Positions 45,245 through 55,187 are shown, counted from the first letter of the stretch. The stretch is DNA of 64,000 nt from Bacteroides sp. (GCA_023665805.1 JAMPDJ010000002.1:62001-126000), one strand, 5' to 3'. Made by a program: numbers and translations. Notes: generated by a model from the sequence alone, not told the origin.

Positions 45245-45440
45245 CCCGAATCGGTCATTAGATTTCCAATCCGTTTTGCCTTTATGTTCGTTCGTATTGC
45301 AACCGTTTTGTCGAAGGCATAGCGAGCTATGGCAAGACCAAACGGGAAGCAAGACGAACGAAGAGAAGGGCAAAAATGGTGGAAAAGGCAATATAAATCA
45401 ATTGATTTATACAAATTGACGTTCTAATGACCGATTTGGG
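45245..45440. mobile_element. Miniature inverted-repeat element, copy C (196 bp)
   Basis: Third copy of the element at 27664-27856 and 33958-34151, with the same 18-bp ends and a perfect 5-bp duplication TTAAA (45240-45244 and 45441-45445). Compared with copy B it has small indels in the middle (around 45355-45375), so the copies are not recent clones of one another. Confidence 0.9.
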
Positions 45441-45497
45441 TTAAACCAATGAAGCCTCGCCGAAACAGCATCTTGACCACGGTATAGTCCAACCCTT

Positions 45498-45558
45498 GAC
45501 AATAGTATTATCGAGGTCGGGACAATAGTATTATCGAGACCGGGACAATAGTATGGTC
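45498..45558. repeat. Three 15-bp palindrome-like units at 23-bp period
   Basis: GACAATAGTATTATC at 45498 and 45521 and GACAATAGTATGGTC at 45544 are exactly 23 bases apart, with G+C-rich spacers (GAGGTCGG, GAGACCGG). The last unit is identical to the one at 6203-6217, almost 40 kb away. The repeat sits downstream of both tamB and ssb, whose 3' ends converge here. Confidence 0.75.
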
Positions 45559-45693
45559 GGGATGTCAACAATACGTGGACGAAGTGGCAGCACTACGAAA
45601 CCGGCATTCCGATCCCCTGCATTTGAGCATCCAAGGACACGAGAAGCCCCCCTGCAGGAAAGGGCCCCTCCACAAACAAACACCTCGCCCCCC

Positions 45694-46059
45694 TTAAGGA
45701 TTCGGCGAAGGAGCGTCTTGAGCATCAGGACGACGCGGAGAAAGCATCTCCATGGCATCAGCCCAGATTTCCACCACATAACGCTTTTGCCCCAAGCGGT
45801 CGTCGTAGGAACGCGTGTGCAGCTTACCTTCGATATACAATTTGTCCCCTTTGTGCACGTACCTCTCCACAGTCTCGGCCAACTGCTTCCACAACACCAC
45901 ATTGTGCCATTCCGTACGGTCGGGCACCGAGGTGCCATTCGGCAAAGTATATCCACGTTCAGTAGTGGCCAAACGAAGGCTGGCCACGGCCACTCCCTTG
46001 TCCACATAGCGCACATCCGGATCAACTCCGACGTTTCCTATCAGCATGACCTTGTTCAT
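45694..46059 (-). CDS. ssb: Single-stranded DNA-binding protein
   Basis: A 121-residue OB-fold protein that binds single-stranded DNA in replication and repair. It starts MNKVMLIGNVGVDPDVRYVD. The core RTEWHNVVLWKQLAETVERYVHKGDKLYIEGKL is the OB-fold ssb signature. The acidic tail that normally recruits partners is short and unusual, ending DAQDAPSPNP without the DDDIPF-type tip. It may be a second SSB rather than the essential one. Confidence 0.93.
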   Translation of the reverse strand: MNKVMLIGNVGVDPDVRYVDKGVAVASLRLATTERGYTLPNGTSVPDRTEWHNVVLWKQLAETVERYVHKGDKLYIEGKLHTRSYDDRLGQKRYVVEIWADAMEMLSPRRPDAQDAPSPNP

Positions 46060-46157
46060 AAGCCTCTTTCCTCTATTAAAGCAAGCAACGAGGACAAAGC
46101 AAGACCGCCATACCAGTCAAGCGTGCCATCCCCGATACTATTGGTTTATCAATAATG

Positions 46158-46188
46158 CAAAGATATGGATAATATACGAGAGTTGCAA
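46158..46188 (-). promoter_or_regulatory. Promoter of ssb
   Basis: Minus strand TTG (46188-46186), 20 bases, TATCTTTG (46165-46158). Confidence 0.75.
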
Positions 46189-46263
46189 ACGCGAGATAAC
46201 ACATTTTGCCATGCCGATACAGGAAGAGACAACATCCATGATGCTAATATGAATTATTTTACA

Positions 46264-46271
46264 TACCTTTG
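46264..46271 (+). promoter_or_regulatory. -7 box before the DUF2400 gene
   Basis: TACCTTTG ends only nine bases before the ATG at 46281, so the transcript would be nearly leaderless. No -33 TTG is present at 19-20 bases. Confidence 0.4.
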
Positions 46272-46280
46272 TCCTTTGAT

Positions 46281-47042
46281 ATGGAAACAACACAGACCAA
46301 GATTACCAAAGAGATACTGGAAAAGGCCCACCACGAACACTTCTCCAAAGAAAAATTCCTGGAAGTGGACCCTTGCGGACTTGTATATGAACTGATGCAG
46401 CACACAAGCAGGCAGTTGGACATAGAGCTGGGAGCACTGTTCGTGGCCATGATCACGTGGGGCAACCGCAAGGCCATCCGTCAGGCTGCTCACCGCATGC
46501 TGTGCGAGGAAATGGAATGGCATCCCGCTGACTTCGTTTTGCAAGAAAAATACCGCGGCAGCTATCTGGAAGCCAAGAACGGATGCGTGTACCGCACGTT
46601 GAACCGCGACAACTTCATTCTCGTATGCGACAATATCCGCAAGGCATTGACAGAACATGAGACGGACAACCAGGACCTGACTCTGGAGCAACTGTTCCTC
46701 GGCAAAACGGTGGAGGACACTATTGCCATCATCTGCGGATGGCTTGCCCCGGCCAAACTGGGCACCCCGGGGGTATCGGCCTGCAAACGCATATGCATGT
46801 ACTTGCGTTGGATGATACGCAGGAATGAACCAGACCTGGGACTATGGCGGAACATGGACCAAAAGCAATTGTACGCGGTGATGGATGTGCACGTATGCCA
46901 ACTGACGACATCCATCCTCAGCCGCAAGCAAGCCAACTGGAAAGCATGCGTGGAATTGACAGAAATTTTCCGTTCATGGTCGGAGGAAGACCCACTGAAA
47001 TACGACATTGCCTTGATGACAATAGCCGATTATGGTTTTTAG
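46281..47042 (+). CDS. TIGR02757/DUF2400 family protein
   Basis: I start at the ATG at 46281 (METTQTKITKEILEKAHHEH); an upstream TTG at 46269 falls inside the promoter box. The protein has 253 residues, predicted mostly helical. The family signature is the segment KRICMYLRWMIRRNEPDLGL near residues 174-193. The helix-rich fold and the basic, DNA-glycosylase-like central region have led to suggestions of a nucleic-acid role, but no activity is known. It is widespread in Bacteroidota and here is divergent from ssb. Confidence 0.8.
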   Translation: METTQTKITKEILEKAHHEHFSKEKFLEVDPCGLVYELMQHTSRQLDIELGALFVAMITWGNRKAIRQAAHRMLCEEMEWHPADFVLQEKYRGSYLEAKNGCVYRTLNRDNFILVCDNIRKALTEHETDNQDLTLEQLFLGKTVEDTIAIICGWLAPAKLGTPGVSACKRICMYLRWMIRRNEPDLGLWRNMDQKQLYAVMDVHVCQLTTSILSRKQANWKACVELTEIFRSWSEEDPLKYDIALMTIADYGF

Positions 47043-47094
47043 ACATTTTATCAAAAAAACGAGACAAAGACTTTCATATTTCAACAAAAACTAC

Positions 47095-47102
47095 TACCTT
47101 TG
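47095..47102 (+). promoter_or_regulatory. -7 box for the 29-residue ribosomal-type protein
   Basis: TACCTTTG, 40 bases before the ATG at 47143. Confidence 0.55.
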
Positions 47103-47142
47103 CACACTGAAAATCATGTAATAACAAATATCTATAACAGCT

Positions 47143-47232
47143 ATGCCTAACGGAAAGAAGCACAAGCGCCACAAGATGGCTACTCACAAGCGCAAAAAGA
47201 GACTTCGCAAGAACAGACACAAGAGCAAGTAA
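47143..47232 (+). CDS. Tiny basic AURKAIP1/COX24-type protein
   Basis: A 29-residue, extremely basic protein (MPNGKKHKRHKMATHKRKKR, then LRKNRHKSK). It matches the Bacteroidota AURKAIP1/COX24-domain family related to the small ribosomal-subunit protein mS38/bS22, thought to bind near the decoding centre. It has its own promoter box and a terminator at 47278-47340. It is too short for standard gene callers. Confidence 0.85.
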   Translation: MPNGKKHKRHKMATHKRKKRLRKNRHKSK

Positions 47233-47277
47233 TCTGACTTGCCGTCTGCTCGCGTTGATACGCGCAAAAGGAACAAC

Positions 47278-47340
47278 ATCCGGTGGCCGGACAACCGATA
47301 TATATTTATATATAAGGTGCTGGTACCGGATATTTTTTTA
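47278..47340 (+). terminator. Hairpin with T-run between the tiny protein and RNase G
   Basis: ATCCGGT (47278-47284) pairs with ACCGGAT (47325-47331) and is followed by seven T. It ends 15 bases before the RNase G ATG, so it could also act as an attenuator in that gene's leader. Confidence 0.65.
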
Positions 47341-47354
47341 CACCATACATAAGA

Positions 47355-48929
47355 ATGACCAGCGAACTATTCATTGACGTACAGCCACACAAGATATCAA
47401 TAGCCCTCACCGAGGACAAGCGATTGATGGAATACCAGGAGGAGAGCCAGGAGGCAAGTTTCCAGGTAGGCAACATCTATCTGGCGAAGGTAAAGAAACT
47501 GATGCCTGGATTGAACTCATGCTTTGTGAACGTTGGTTACGAAAAAGACGCATTTCTACATTATCTCGACCTCGGGCCTCAATTCAATTCCTACACCCAG
47601 TACTTGAAACGAGTATTGGCCGACCGCAAGCATTTGGTTCCACACGGCAAGGCCGCAATGACACAGGATTGCCCCAAGGACGGAGCCATACAGCATTACC
47701 TGCAACAGGGACAGGAGATACTGGTGCAAATCGTGAAGGAGCCGATTTCCACCAAGGGTCCCCGGCTTACGTGCGAATTGTCGTTTGCCGGCCGCTTTCT
47801 GGTACTGATGCCGTTCCAGGAGAAAGTGAACGTTTCGGCCAAAATCAAGGATTCCAAAGAACGCGCACGGTTGAAACAGGTAATCGAAAGCATCAAGCCG
47901 GAAAACTGCGGCGTGATAGTGCGCACTGTGGCGGAAGGGAAGAAAGCCAGCGAATTGGACAACGAGATGAAAATCCTGAACCAACGATGGACCGACGCCC
48001 TCGTCCGTGCCCAGAAAGCCAAGGAGCTGCCTGCCGTGGTGTATGAGGAAAGCAGCAGGGCCGTGGGGATGCTGCGTGACTTGTTCAATCCATCCTATGA
48101 AGGCATCTACGTCAACCGCGAGGACGTCTTTCACGAGGTACAGGATTATGTCGGCCTCATTGCGCCGGAACGAACGGACTGCGTCAAGATGTACCGCGGT
48201 ACATTGCCTATTTTCGACAATTTCGACATCACGCGGCAAATCAAGTCCGGCTTCGGCACTACAGTAACCTACAAGGGAGGAGCCTACCTCATCATAGAAC
48301 ACACGGAAGCACTGCATGTAATAGACGTAAACAGCGGCAACCGGACAAAAAAGGAGGATAGCCAAGAGGTGAATGCATTGGAGGTGAACCTGGGTGCCGC
48401 CGACGAAATAGCCAGGCAACTGCGACTGCGAGACATGGGCGGTATCATCATTGTGGATTTCATTGACATGAAACATGCGGAGTCCCGCCAAGCCCTGTAC
48501 GAGCGCATGCTGGAGAACATGCGCGGGGACCGCGCAAGACACAACATCCTGCCATTGACGAAGTTCGGCCTGATGCAAATCACCAGGCAGCGCGTACGCC
48601 CGGTAATGGATGTCAAAGTGGAAGAAGTATGCCCGACATGCCACGGAACCGGCAACATCAAGAGCAGCCTGCTATTTACCAAAGTACTCGAAGGCAAAAT
48701 ACAGCTTATGCAGAACCACCTCGGCCTCAAGGCGTTCACCTTGCACGTCCACCCATACGTATACGCCTATATCTGCCAGGGAATTTGCAGCCTCAAACTG
48801 AAATGGCAATGGAAATACGGGCTCGGGGTTAAAATCATCCCCAGTCAGAAACTCGGCCTCCTACAGTACGAGTTCTACGATACCAACGGACAGGAGATAG
48901 ACCTTAAGGAGGAGATTGAAATACGTTAA
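47355..48929 (+). CDS. rng: Ribonuclease E/G family protein
   Basis: Single-strand-specific endoribonuclease in rRNA maturation and mRNA decay. It has 524 residues: an S1 RNA-binding domain (about 35-130), a 5' sensor region, and a DNase I-like catalytic domain with metal ligands Asp324 (HVIDVNSGN) and Asp368 (IIIVDFIDM). The zinc-link CPTC motif is at C426/C429. The small C-terminal domain follows. The long RNase E scaffold tail is absent, so RNase G is the better name. A terminator follows at 48974. Confidence 0.95.
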   Translation: MTSELFIDVQPHKISIALTEDKRLMEYQEESQEASFQVGNIYLAKVKKLMPGLNSCFVNVGYEKDAFLHYLDLGPQFNSYTQYLKRVLADRKHLVPHGKAAMTQDCPKDGAIQHYLQQGQEILVQIVKEPISTKGPRLTCELSFAGRFLVLMPFQEKVNVSAKIKDSKERARLKQVIESIKPENCGVIVRTVAEGKKASELDNEMKILNQRWTDALVRAQKAKELPAVVYEESSRAVGMLRDLFNPSYEGIYVNREDVFHEVQDYVGLIAPERTDCVKMYRGTLPIFDNFDITRQIKSGFGTTVTYKGGAYLIIEHTEALHVIDVNSGNRTKKEDSQEVNALEVNLGAADEIARQLRLRDMGGIIIVDFIDMKHAESRQALYERMLENMRGDRARHNILPLTKFGLMQITRQRVRPVMDVKVEEVCPTCHGTGNIKSSLLFTKVLEGKIQLMQNHLGLKAFTLHVHPYVYAYICQGICSLKLKWQWKYGLGVKIIPSQKLGLLQYEFYDTNGQEIDLKEEIEIR

Positions 48930-48973
48930 TTAAGCCGTAACACTTAGTTAACATATTGTTAAATGTATTTTAT

Positions 48974-49012
48974 ATTTGGGCAAAAGAATGTTCTCTTTTG
49001 CCCAAATTGTTA
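48974..49012 (+). terminator. Terminator of the RNase G gene
   Basis: A perfect 14-bp stem (ATTTGGGCAAAAGA at 48974-48987; complement at 48994-49007) with a 6-base loop. It lies 45 bases after the stop. Confidence 0.85.
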
Positions 49013-49032
49013 TCCGATACAGCATTTTGCAG

Positions 49033-49040
49033 TACCTTTG
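49033..49040 (+). promoter_or_regulatory. -7 box of the RND efflux operon
   Basis: TACCTTTG directly after the RNase G terminator, with TTG 23 bases upstream (49007-49009). The leader to the adaptor ATG is about 115 bases. Confidence 0.55.
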
Positions 49041-49162
49041 CATGGTATAATACGCCTGAACGCGCACAAAAAGAACACAAAACAGGCAATTGCCTGCATG
49101 AAGAATCACCACAACATTGACATAAAGACATCACAGTAATAACACAATACAAACAACTAACA

Positions 49163-50266
49163 ATGAAACTAAACGGAAAGATTGTTTTTGCCGTAGCCAT
49201 TGCAACATTGACAATGTTTGCATCTTGCGGTAACAAGAAACAGCAGCAGCTACCCTCTGCTACGTTCAAAACCATCACAGTAACTCGTCAGGACGTGACT
49301 TTGGACTCCAAATACAGTGCCACCATACGTGGCCGCCAGGATGTTGAAATATATCCTCAGGTCGGTGGTACATTGAAGCAGATTTGTGTCACCGAGGGTC
49401 AGCCCGTGCGCAAGGGCCAGACACTGTTCATAATAGACCAGGTGCCTTATCAGGCTGCGTTGAACACCGCACAGGCTTCATTGAAGGCCGCCCAGGCCAG
49501 TGAAGCAACTGCCGCCATGAACTACGAAAGCAAAAAGAAGCTCTTTGAGGAGAAGGTAATCTCCAACTTTGATTTACAGACCACGTACAATAGCCTTCTC
49601 ACGGCCAAGGCACAGGTGGCACAGGCAGAGGCACAGCTCACCAACGCTCGCAACAGCCTGTCTTATACTGTGGTTACAGCTCCTTCAGACGGTATCGTAG
49701 GCACACTGCCATACCGCCAGGGTACTTTGGTAAGCGCGCAGATGTCACAACCTCTCACCACTGTAAGCGACAACAGCCAAATGTGGGTTTATTTCAGTAT
49801 TTCCGAGCGTGACCTTCTGAACATGGTGCGCCAGAGCGGTTCTACAGAAGAGGCTATCAAGAACATGCCCGAAGTAACCCTGACATTAGTAGACGGATCC
49901 ACTTATGAGAAGAAAGGTCGGGTAGAAAGCGTGAGCGGTGTGGTAAACAGCAATACCGGCAGTGTTCAACTGCGTGCCGTATTTGACAACGACAACGGCA
50001 TGCTGCACAGCGGCAGCACTGGCAACGTCATTATCCCCAGCATCTATAAGGATGTATTGGTAGTACCCGCAACCGCAGCCGTACAGACCCAGGACCGCTT
50101 CCGCGTGTTCGTGGTGAACAAGGACGGCATTGCCAATGGCAAAGTTGTAAGCGTAAACGACCAAAAGGCCGGTGACCTGTTCATCATTACCTCCGGTCTG
50201 AATGGCGGAGAGGAAATCGTAGCCGAAGGTGCCGGTATGGTCAAGGAAAATCAGAAGGTCAAGTAA
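49163..50266 (+). CDS. RND efflux periplasmic adaptor (membrane fusion protein)
   Basis: A 367-residue lipoprotein: signal MKLNGKIVFAVAIATLTMFA with Cys22 in FASCG. The lipoyl/barrel-sandwich halves (DVEIYPQVGGTLKQICVTEG and SYTVVTAPSDGIVGTL) flank an alpha-helical hairpin (about 105-170). Beta-barrel and membrane-proximal domains follow. It links the inner-membrane pump encoded next with the outer-membrane channel. First gene of a complete three-gene operon. No dedicated repressor gene is adjacent. Confidence 0.95.
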   Translation: MKLNGKIVFAVAIATLTMFASCGNKKQQQLPSATFKTITVTRQDVTLDSKYSATIRGRQDVEIYPQVGGTLKQICVTEGQPVRKGQTLFIIDQVPYQAALNTAQASLKAAQASEATAAMNYESKKKLFEEKVISNFDLQTTYNSLLTAKAQVAQAEAQLTNARNSLSYTVVTAPSDGIVGTLPYRQGTLVSAQMSQPLTTVSDNSQMWVYFSISERDLLNMVRQSGSTEEAIKNMPEVTLTLVDGSTYEKKGRVESVSGVVNSNTGSVQLRAVFDNDNGMLHSGSTGNVIIPSIYKDVLVVPATAAVQTQDRFRVFVVNKDGIANGKVVSVNDQKAGDLFIITSGLNGGEEIVAEGAGMVKENQKVK

Positions 50267-50327
50267 ACGGTCCGCATAAACATTGAGACAACCGTTGAGT
50301 TGCCAACAACATAACTACGATAACACA

Positions 50328-53300
50328 ATGAAAGGAAATATATTCATTAAAAGACCTGTAATGGCGATGTCCATCGCCATCATGATTCTGATAGTGGGTG
50401 CGATCAGCTTCTTTACGTTGCCCATGGAGCAGTTCCCGGACATCGCTCCTCCGACCATCTCTGTGTCAGCAACGTACACCGGCGCCAATGCCGATGCCGT
50501 TACTAACGCGGTCATACAGCCATTGGAGGAAAGCATCAACGGCGTGGAAAACATGATATACATGACTTCTTCTTCCACAAACTCCGGTGCTGCCACAATT
50601 TCGGTTTACTTCAAGCAGGGGACTGACCCCGACATGGCTGCCGTGAACGTACAGAACCGTGTCTCCAAAGCGCAGGGCCTGTTGCCACAGGAAGTAACAA
50701 GAATAGGCGTTACAACGCAAAAACGTCAGACATCATTCCTGCAGTCAACCGCATTGGTATGTACCAATGGGGAATACGACGAGGAGTTCATCTCAAACTA
50801 TTTGGACATCAACATAATTCCCGTGATAAAGCGTATCAAGGGCGTTGGTGACGTAATGTCTTTCGGTGGCCAATACTCACTGCGTATCTGGATGAAACCG
50901 GAAATCATGGCGCAGCATCAGTTGGTTCCTTCGGACATAACCTATGCGTTGACCGAGCAGAACCTTGAGGCTCCCACCGGCCAGTTGGGTGAGAAACCAA
51001 TGCTGGCCAACCGTGGTAACGGCATTGAGGATGTGTATCAGTACACGATGAAATACACCGGCCGTCTGAAGTCTATAGAGGAGTTCCAGAACATAGTCCT
51101 CAAGGCTCTGCCGGATGGAAGCATACTGCATTTAGGTGATGTTGCCGACGTAGAACTTGGTTCCGACAGTTATGCTTTCAGCAGTGGATGTAATGGTTAC
51201 CCCGCCACCAATATGATTGTCTTCCAGATGGCTGGCACAAACTCCAAGGAGGCAAACGATGCCATAAATGCAAAATTGGAAGAACTGAGCGAAAACCTGC
51301 CTGCCGGTCTGGAGTTCGTAAACGTGATGAACTCCAATGACTTCCTCAACGCCTCCATCTACAATGTGGAGGAAACTCTGGTGATTGCCATCATCCTGGT
51401 GGTACTGGTTGTCTACTTCTTCCTGCAGGACTTCCGTGCCACGCTAATTCCTGCCATATCCATCATAGTTTCACTGGTAGGCACATTCGCATGTCTGGCT
51501 CTTGCCGGCTTCTCTCTGAACCTGCTGACCCTCTTCGCACTGGTGTTGGCAATCGGTACAGTTGTGGATGACGCCATTGTGGTAGTCGAGGCAGTACAGG
51601 CCAAGTTTGATGCCGGATACAAGAGTCCATACGAAGCCACACGTGATGCCATGAGCGATGTGACCATGGCCGTAATCTCATGTACTTTCGTCTTCATGGC
51701 CGTGTTCATACCTGTAACGTTCATGCCTGGCACATCAGGTATGTTCTACACACAGTTCGGCGTGACCTTGGCAACTGCCGTAGGCCTCAGTTGTGTAAGC
51801 GCGCTTATTCTTTGTCCCGCCCTGTGTGCCATGCTCATGAAGCCGGCAACCGGTGAACGTCGCAAGGGCTTCTTGGGTTCAGTGAATTTCTACACACGCA
51901 AAGCATACGAAGCTTCATACAACGCCATGCTGCGCAAGTACAGCAATGTGCTGGCAGCATTGATTCGTGCAAAGAACCGTTGGATTGCTCCCACAAGCAT
52001 TATCATTGCTTTCGCCGGCATGGCTTTCTTTGCCACCAACCTGTCAGTCGGACTTGTACCTGCCGAAGACCAGGGAACTGTCATGCTTGTCATGAATACA
52101 CCTCCGGGAACCAATCTGGGCACTGCTGCCAAGACCATGGACAAGGTGGAGGATATCATTAAGAGCATCCCCGAGGTCAAGGACTATATTCGCGTGAACG
52201 GTTACAGCTTCATGGCCGGACAAGGCGTATCCTATGGTATGTCCATTATCCGTCTGAAACATTGGAGCCAGCGTAACTATGGCATGCTTAAACCAGTCGC
52301 CAACTTCCTTTCCACAAGTACCATGGTGGCCAATGCCCAGTTGAACGCCAAAATGATGACGGAGATTCCAGAAGCACAGTGTTTCGCCTTTGAGCCTGGC
52401 ATGATACCAGGTTATGGTACGGGTTCTATCGAACTTAACCTACAGGACCAGATGGGCGGTGACAAGGCACTCTTCCTGGAGTACACACAGAAATTCCTTG
52501 ACGCCATGGCACAACGTCCCGAAGTGGCTCGCGCCATGACCTCTTACGCACGTAACTTCCCCCAAATACAGGTGGAGGTAGATGCGGCACAATGCAAACG
52601 CGCCGGCGTATCTCCCGCAGACGTTCTCAGCGCGCTGGGCAGTTATTGCGGTGGTTCATACGTCAGCAACATGAACCAGTTTGGTAAGGTATACCGTGTA
52701 ATGATAGCCGCAACAGAGAAAGCACGTTTGAGCCAGGACGACCTTAGCAACATGTATGTACGCAATGGCGGCTCAATGGCTCCCCTCTCTCAGTTCGTCA
52801 AGCTGACCCCGATACTTGGCCCTGAGATAGACACACGTTTCAACCTGTTCAGTTCCATCACCTGCAACCTTACACCTGCAACCGGTTACGCCAGCACTGA
52901 TGTGATGGCCGCCGTCAACGAAGAGTTCGCAAAGATATTTCCCACAGGATATGCCTTTGAGTACGGTGGCATGAGCCGTGAAGAGTATGAGCAAATGGGT
53001 AGCATTGCCTCCTATCTGATATACGGTGTATGCTGCGTACTGATATTCTTGATTCTGAGCATGCTGTATGAGAGCTTCCTGATTCCCTGGGCTGTTATCC
53101 TGTCTGTACCCGCCGGTCTTATGGGAGCCTATGGATTTGCATGGTTGTGGAACCAGGGATACGCTGCCCTGCCCATCATATTCCTCAGCAAGATTGAGAA
53201 CAACATCTACATGCAGACGGCTGTCATCATGCTTATCGGTCTATTGGCCAAGACTGCCATCCTTATTACCGAGTATGCATTGGAGCGTCGTCGTAAGGGC

Positions 53301-53633
53301 CTGGGCATAGTAGAAGCAGCCTATGCCGCAGCCGAGGCACGTTTGCGCCCTATACTCATGACCGTACTTACCATGATTATCGGCATGTTCCCCTTGGTTG
53401 TCATGACAGGTGCTGGTGCCAACGGTAACCGTACCATCGGCATTGCCGTCATAGGTGGTATGTTTATCGGTACCTTGGCCATACTGCTGACCGTACCAGT
53501 GTTCTTCATATTCTTTGAGTGGGTACAGGAGAAAATCCGTCCCGCAATGATTGAGGAACCGGATGCACAAATCCAAATGGAACGCGAACGCATAAACAAG
53601 GAACGTGAGGAGCGTGCCAACAGGTCCAAATAA
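50328..53633 (+). CDS. RND multidrug efflux permease (HAE1/AcrB type)
   Basis: I start at the ATG at 50328 (MKGNIFIKRPVMAMSIAIMI), giving 1101 residues; an upstream in-frame TTG at 50283 adds 15 hydrophilic residues. Twelve membrane spans and two large periplasmic loops. The proton-relay pair Asp414-Asp415 lies in the GTVVDDAIVVVE segment. The C-terminus has a highly charged tail (QMERERINKEREERANRSK). Drug-proton antiporter; the substrates are unknown. It lies 61 bases after the adaptor gene. Confidence 0.96.
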   Translation: MKGNIFIKRPVMAMSIAIMILIVGAISFFTLPMEQFPDIAPPTISVSATYTGANADAVTNAVIQPLEESINGVENMIYMTSSSTNSGAATISVYFKQGTDPDMAAVNVQNRVSKAQGLLPQEVTRIGVTTQKRQTSFLQSTALVCTNGEYDEEFISNYLDINIIPVIKRIKGVGDVMSFGGQYSLRIWMKPEIMAQHQLVPSDITYALTEQNLEAPTGQLGEKPMLANRGNGIEDVYQYTMKYTGRLKSIEEFQNIVLKALPDGSILHLGDVADVELGSDSYAFSSGCNGYPATNMIVFQMAGTNSKEANDAINAKLEELSENLPAGLEFVNVMNSNDFLNASIYNVEETLVIAIILVVLVVYFFLQDFRATLIPAISIIVSLVGTFACLALAGFSLNLLTLFALVLAIGTVVDDAIVVVEAVQAKFDAGYKSPYEATRDAMSDVTMAVISCTFVFMAVFIPVTFMPGTSGMFYTQFGVTLATAVGLSCVSALILCPALCAMLMKPATGERRKGFLGSVNFYTRKAYEASYNAMLRKYSNVLAALIRAKNRWIAPTSIIIAFAGMAFFATNLSVGLVPAEDQGTVMLVMNTPPGTNLGTAAKTMDKVEDIIKSIPEVKDYIRVNGYSFMAGQGVSYGMSIIRLKHWSQRNYGMLKPVANFLSTSTMVANAQLNAKMMTEIPEAQCFAFEPGMIPGYGTGSIELNLQDQMGGDKALFLEYTQKFLDAMAQRPEVARAMTSYARNFPQIQVEVDAAQCKRAGVSPADVLSALGSYCGGSYVSNMNQFGKVYRVMIAATEKARLSQDDLSNMYVRNGGSMAPLSQFVKLTPILGPEIDTRFNLFSSITCNLTPATGYASTDVMAAVNEEFAKIFPTGYAFEYGGMSREEYEQMGSIASYLIYGVCCVLIFLILSMLYESFLIPWAVILSVPAGLMGAYGFAWLWNQGYAALPIIFLSKIENNIYMQTAVIMLIGLLAKTAILITEYALERRRKGLGIVEAAYAAAEARLRPILMTVLTMIIGMFPLVVMTGAGANGNRTIGIAVIGGMFIGTLAILLTVPVFFIFFEWVQEKIRPAMIEEPDAQIQMERERINKEREERANRSK

Positions 53634-53647
53634 AGCAAAATAGAGGC

Positions 53648-53680
53648 TGGCACCACATCCGTATGAAGGTTGTGGTGCCA
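53648..53680 (+). other. Intercistronic hairpin between pump and channel genes
   Basis: TGGCACCACA (53648-53657) and TGTGGTGCCA (53671-53680) form a perfect 10-bp stem without a T-run. It is probably an mRNA processing or stability element that sets different levels of the permease and the outer-membrane channel. Confidence 0.6.
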
Positions 53681-53759
53681 AAGCCACGACACCAAACAGT
53701 CACACTATAGGGCAGATTCCATTACATGATAATGCCCTACACATAAAATACAAGTAAAG

Positions 53760-55157
53760 ATGAAGAAGAACATCATAATCCTGTCACTTGCCGCCTTGTC
53801 GCTGACCGGTTGCGGAGTGACTAAGACGTACGACCGCGAAAAAGTGGCACACTCCATAGAGACCGAGAATCTCTATGGTGACGCCCTAAGCGGTGACTTG
53901 CTGGGATTGGGTGACTTGAAGTGGCGCGAACTCTTCACCGACCCCACCTTGCAGGCACTCATTGAGAGAGTTTTAGAGCAGAACACCAATATGAAGAATG
54001 CCGATTTAACCATCCAACAGGTTGAATATGCTCTCAAAACCGCCAAATTGGCATTCGCGCCCTCCATCAGCCTTTCAGCAAATGGCAGCGTGAGCAAAAT
54101 GTGGGATCCATACGAACGTGCCGGATATTCCAACGTTCCCAACAGCAAACCATACAACATTGGCATGACATTGGGATGGCAGCAGGTGAACTTCCTTCAA
54201 TTGCGCAATGCCAAGAAAGGTGCGGAGATGACCAGGGACCAGGCACTCGCAGCCAAACAGTCTGTACAGTCCTCACTCGTCTCCAACACCGCGACAATGT
54301 ACTATACCTTGGCACAATTGGACGAACAACTCATGCTCCTTGTCCAAACAAAAGCAAACTGGGCCGAGTATCTCAAAATGCAAAAATTGTTGATGGAGGC
54401 CGGCCAAGCCAATGCGGCAGCCGTAGCCAGCATCGAGGCAACATACTGGAGTATTTGCCAGAGCGAAGTGACCATCAAGGATAACATCCGCATCATAGAG
54501 AATCAATTGTCTACATTGCTCAACGAATCAGCTTCCAGCATACAAAGAAACTCACTACGCAGCTTCAACAAGCCCGCCATTGTAGAAACCGGAGTTCCCA
54601 TCAGCATTCTTGCACGCCGTCCGGACATTCGCATCGCCGAAACCACATTGGCATCGGCATTTTACAAGGTCAACGAGGCCAAATCTGCATTCTACCCCAG
54701 CCTCACCCTCAGTGCTACAGGTACATTCACAAACGGTACACAGGCTACCATGAATCCAGGTGCCTTCATTGGCCAGGCTATCGCTGCTTTGGCACAGCCC
54801 ATCTTCCAAAACGGACGTTTGGTAGCTAACTTGAAGATAAGCAAGGCGCAATTGGAAATAGAGGCAAACAACTTTACCAATGCGATAATCTCCGCAGGTA
54901 ACGAGGTAAACACTGCCATGCAAAAAGTTCGTTCTGCCGAAGAGCTACGAGTAATGATTGACAATCAGGTCAATGCACAACAGACTGCATACGAGGCCAC
55001 CCGTAAGCTCTTTGCTAACAGCCCGACAAACTACCTTAATGTCATTACGGCTCACAACAACCTCATTCAGGCTCAAATGACCCAAATCAGCAACCGCATG
55101 GAATCCATCAATGCCACTGTGGAACTATATCTTGCTTTGGGTGGTGGCGCACAATAA
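53760..55157 (+). CDS. RND efflux outer-membrane channel (OprM/NodT type)
   Basis: A 465-residue outer-membrane lipoprotein: signal MKKNIIILSLAALSLTGCG with Cys18. Two outer-membrane-efflux repeats with the usual pattern LQALIERVLEQNTNMKNADL, then a central RRPDIRIAE block (LARRPDIRIAETTLASA), which is characteristic of TolC-family channels. It is the third gene of the efflux operon and completes the tripartite pump. Confidence 0.95.
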   Translation: MKKNIIILSLAALSLTGCGVTKTYDREKVAHSIETENLYGDALSGDLLGLGDLKWRELFTDPTLQALIERVLEQNTNMKNADLTIQQVEYALKTAKLAFAPSISLSANGSVSKMWDPYERAGYSNVPNSKPYNIGMTLGWQQVNFLQLRNAKKGAEMTRDQALAAKQSVQSSLVSNTATMYYTLAQLDEQLMLLVQTKANWAEYLKMQKLLMEAGQANAAAVASIEATYWSICQSEVTIKDNIRIIENQLSTLLNESASSIQRNSLRSFNKPAIVETGVPISILARRPDIRIAETTLASAFYKVNEAKSAFYPSLTLSATGTFTNGTQATMNPGAFIGQAIAALAQPIFQNGRLVANLKISKAQLEIEANNFTNAIISAGNEVNTAMQKVRSAEELRVMIDNQVNAQQTAYEATRKLFANSPTNYLNVITAHNNLIQAQMTQISNRMESINATVELYLALGGGAQ

Positions 55158-55187
55158 GCACACATAGAATCGTATACATACATCATG

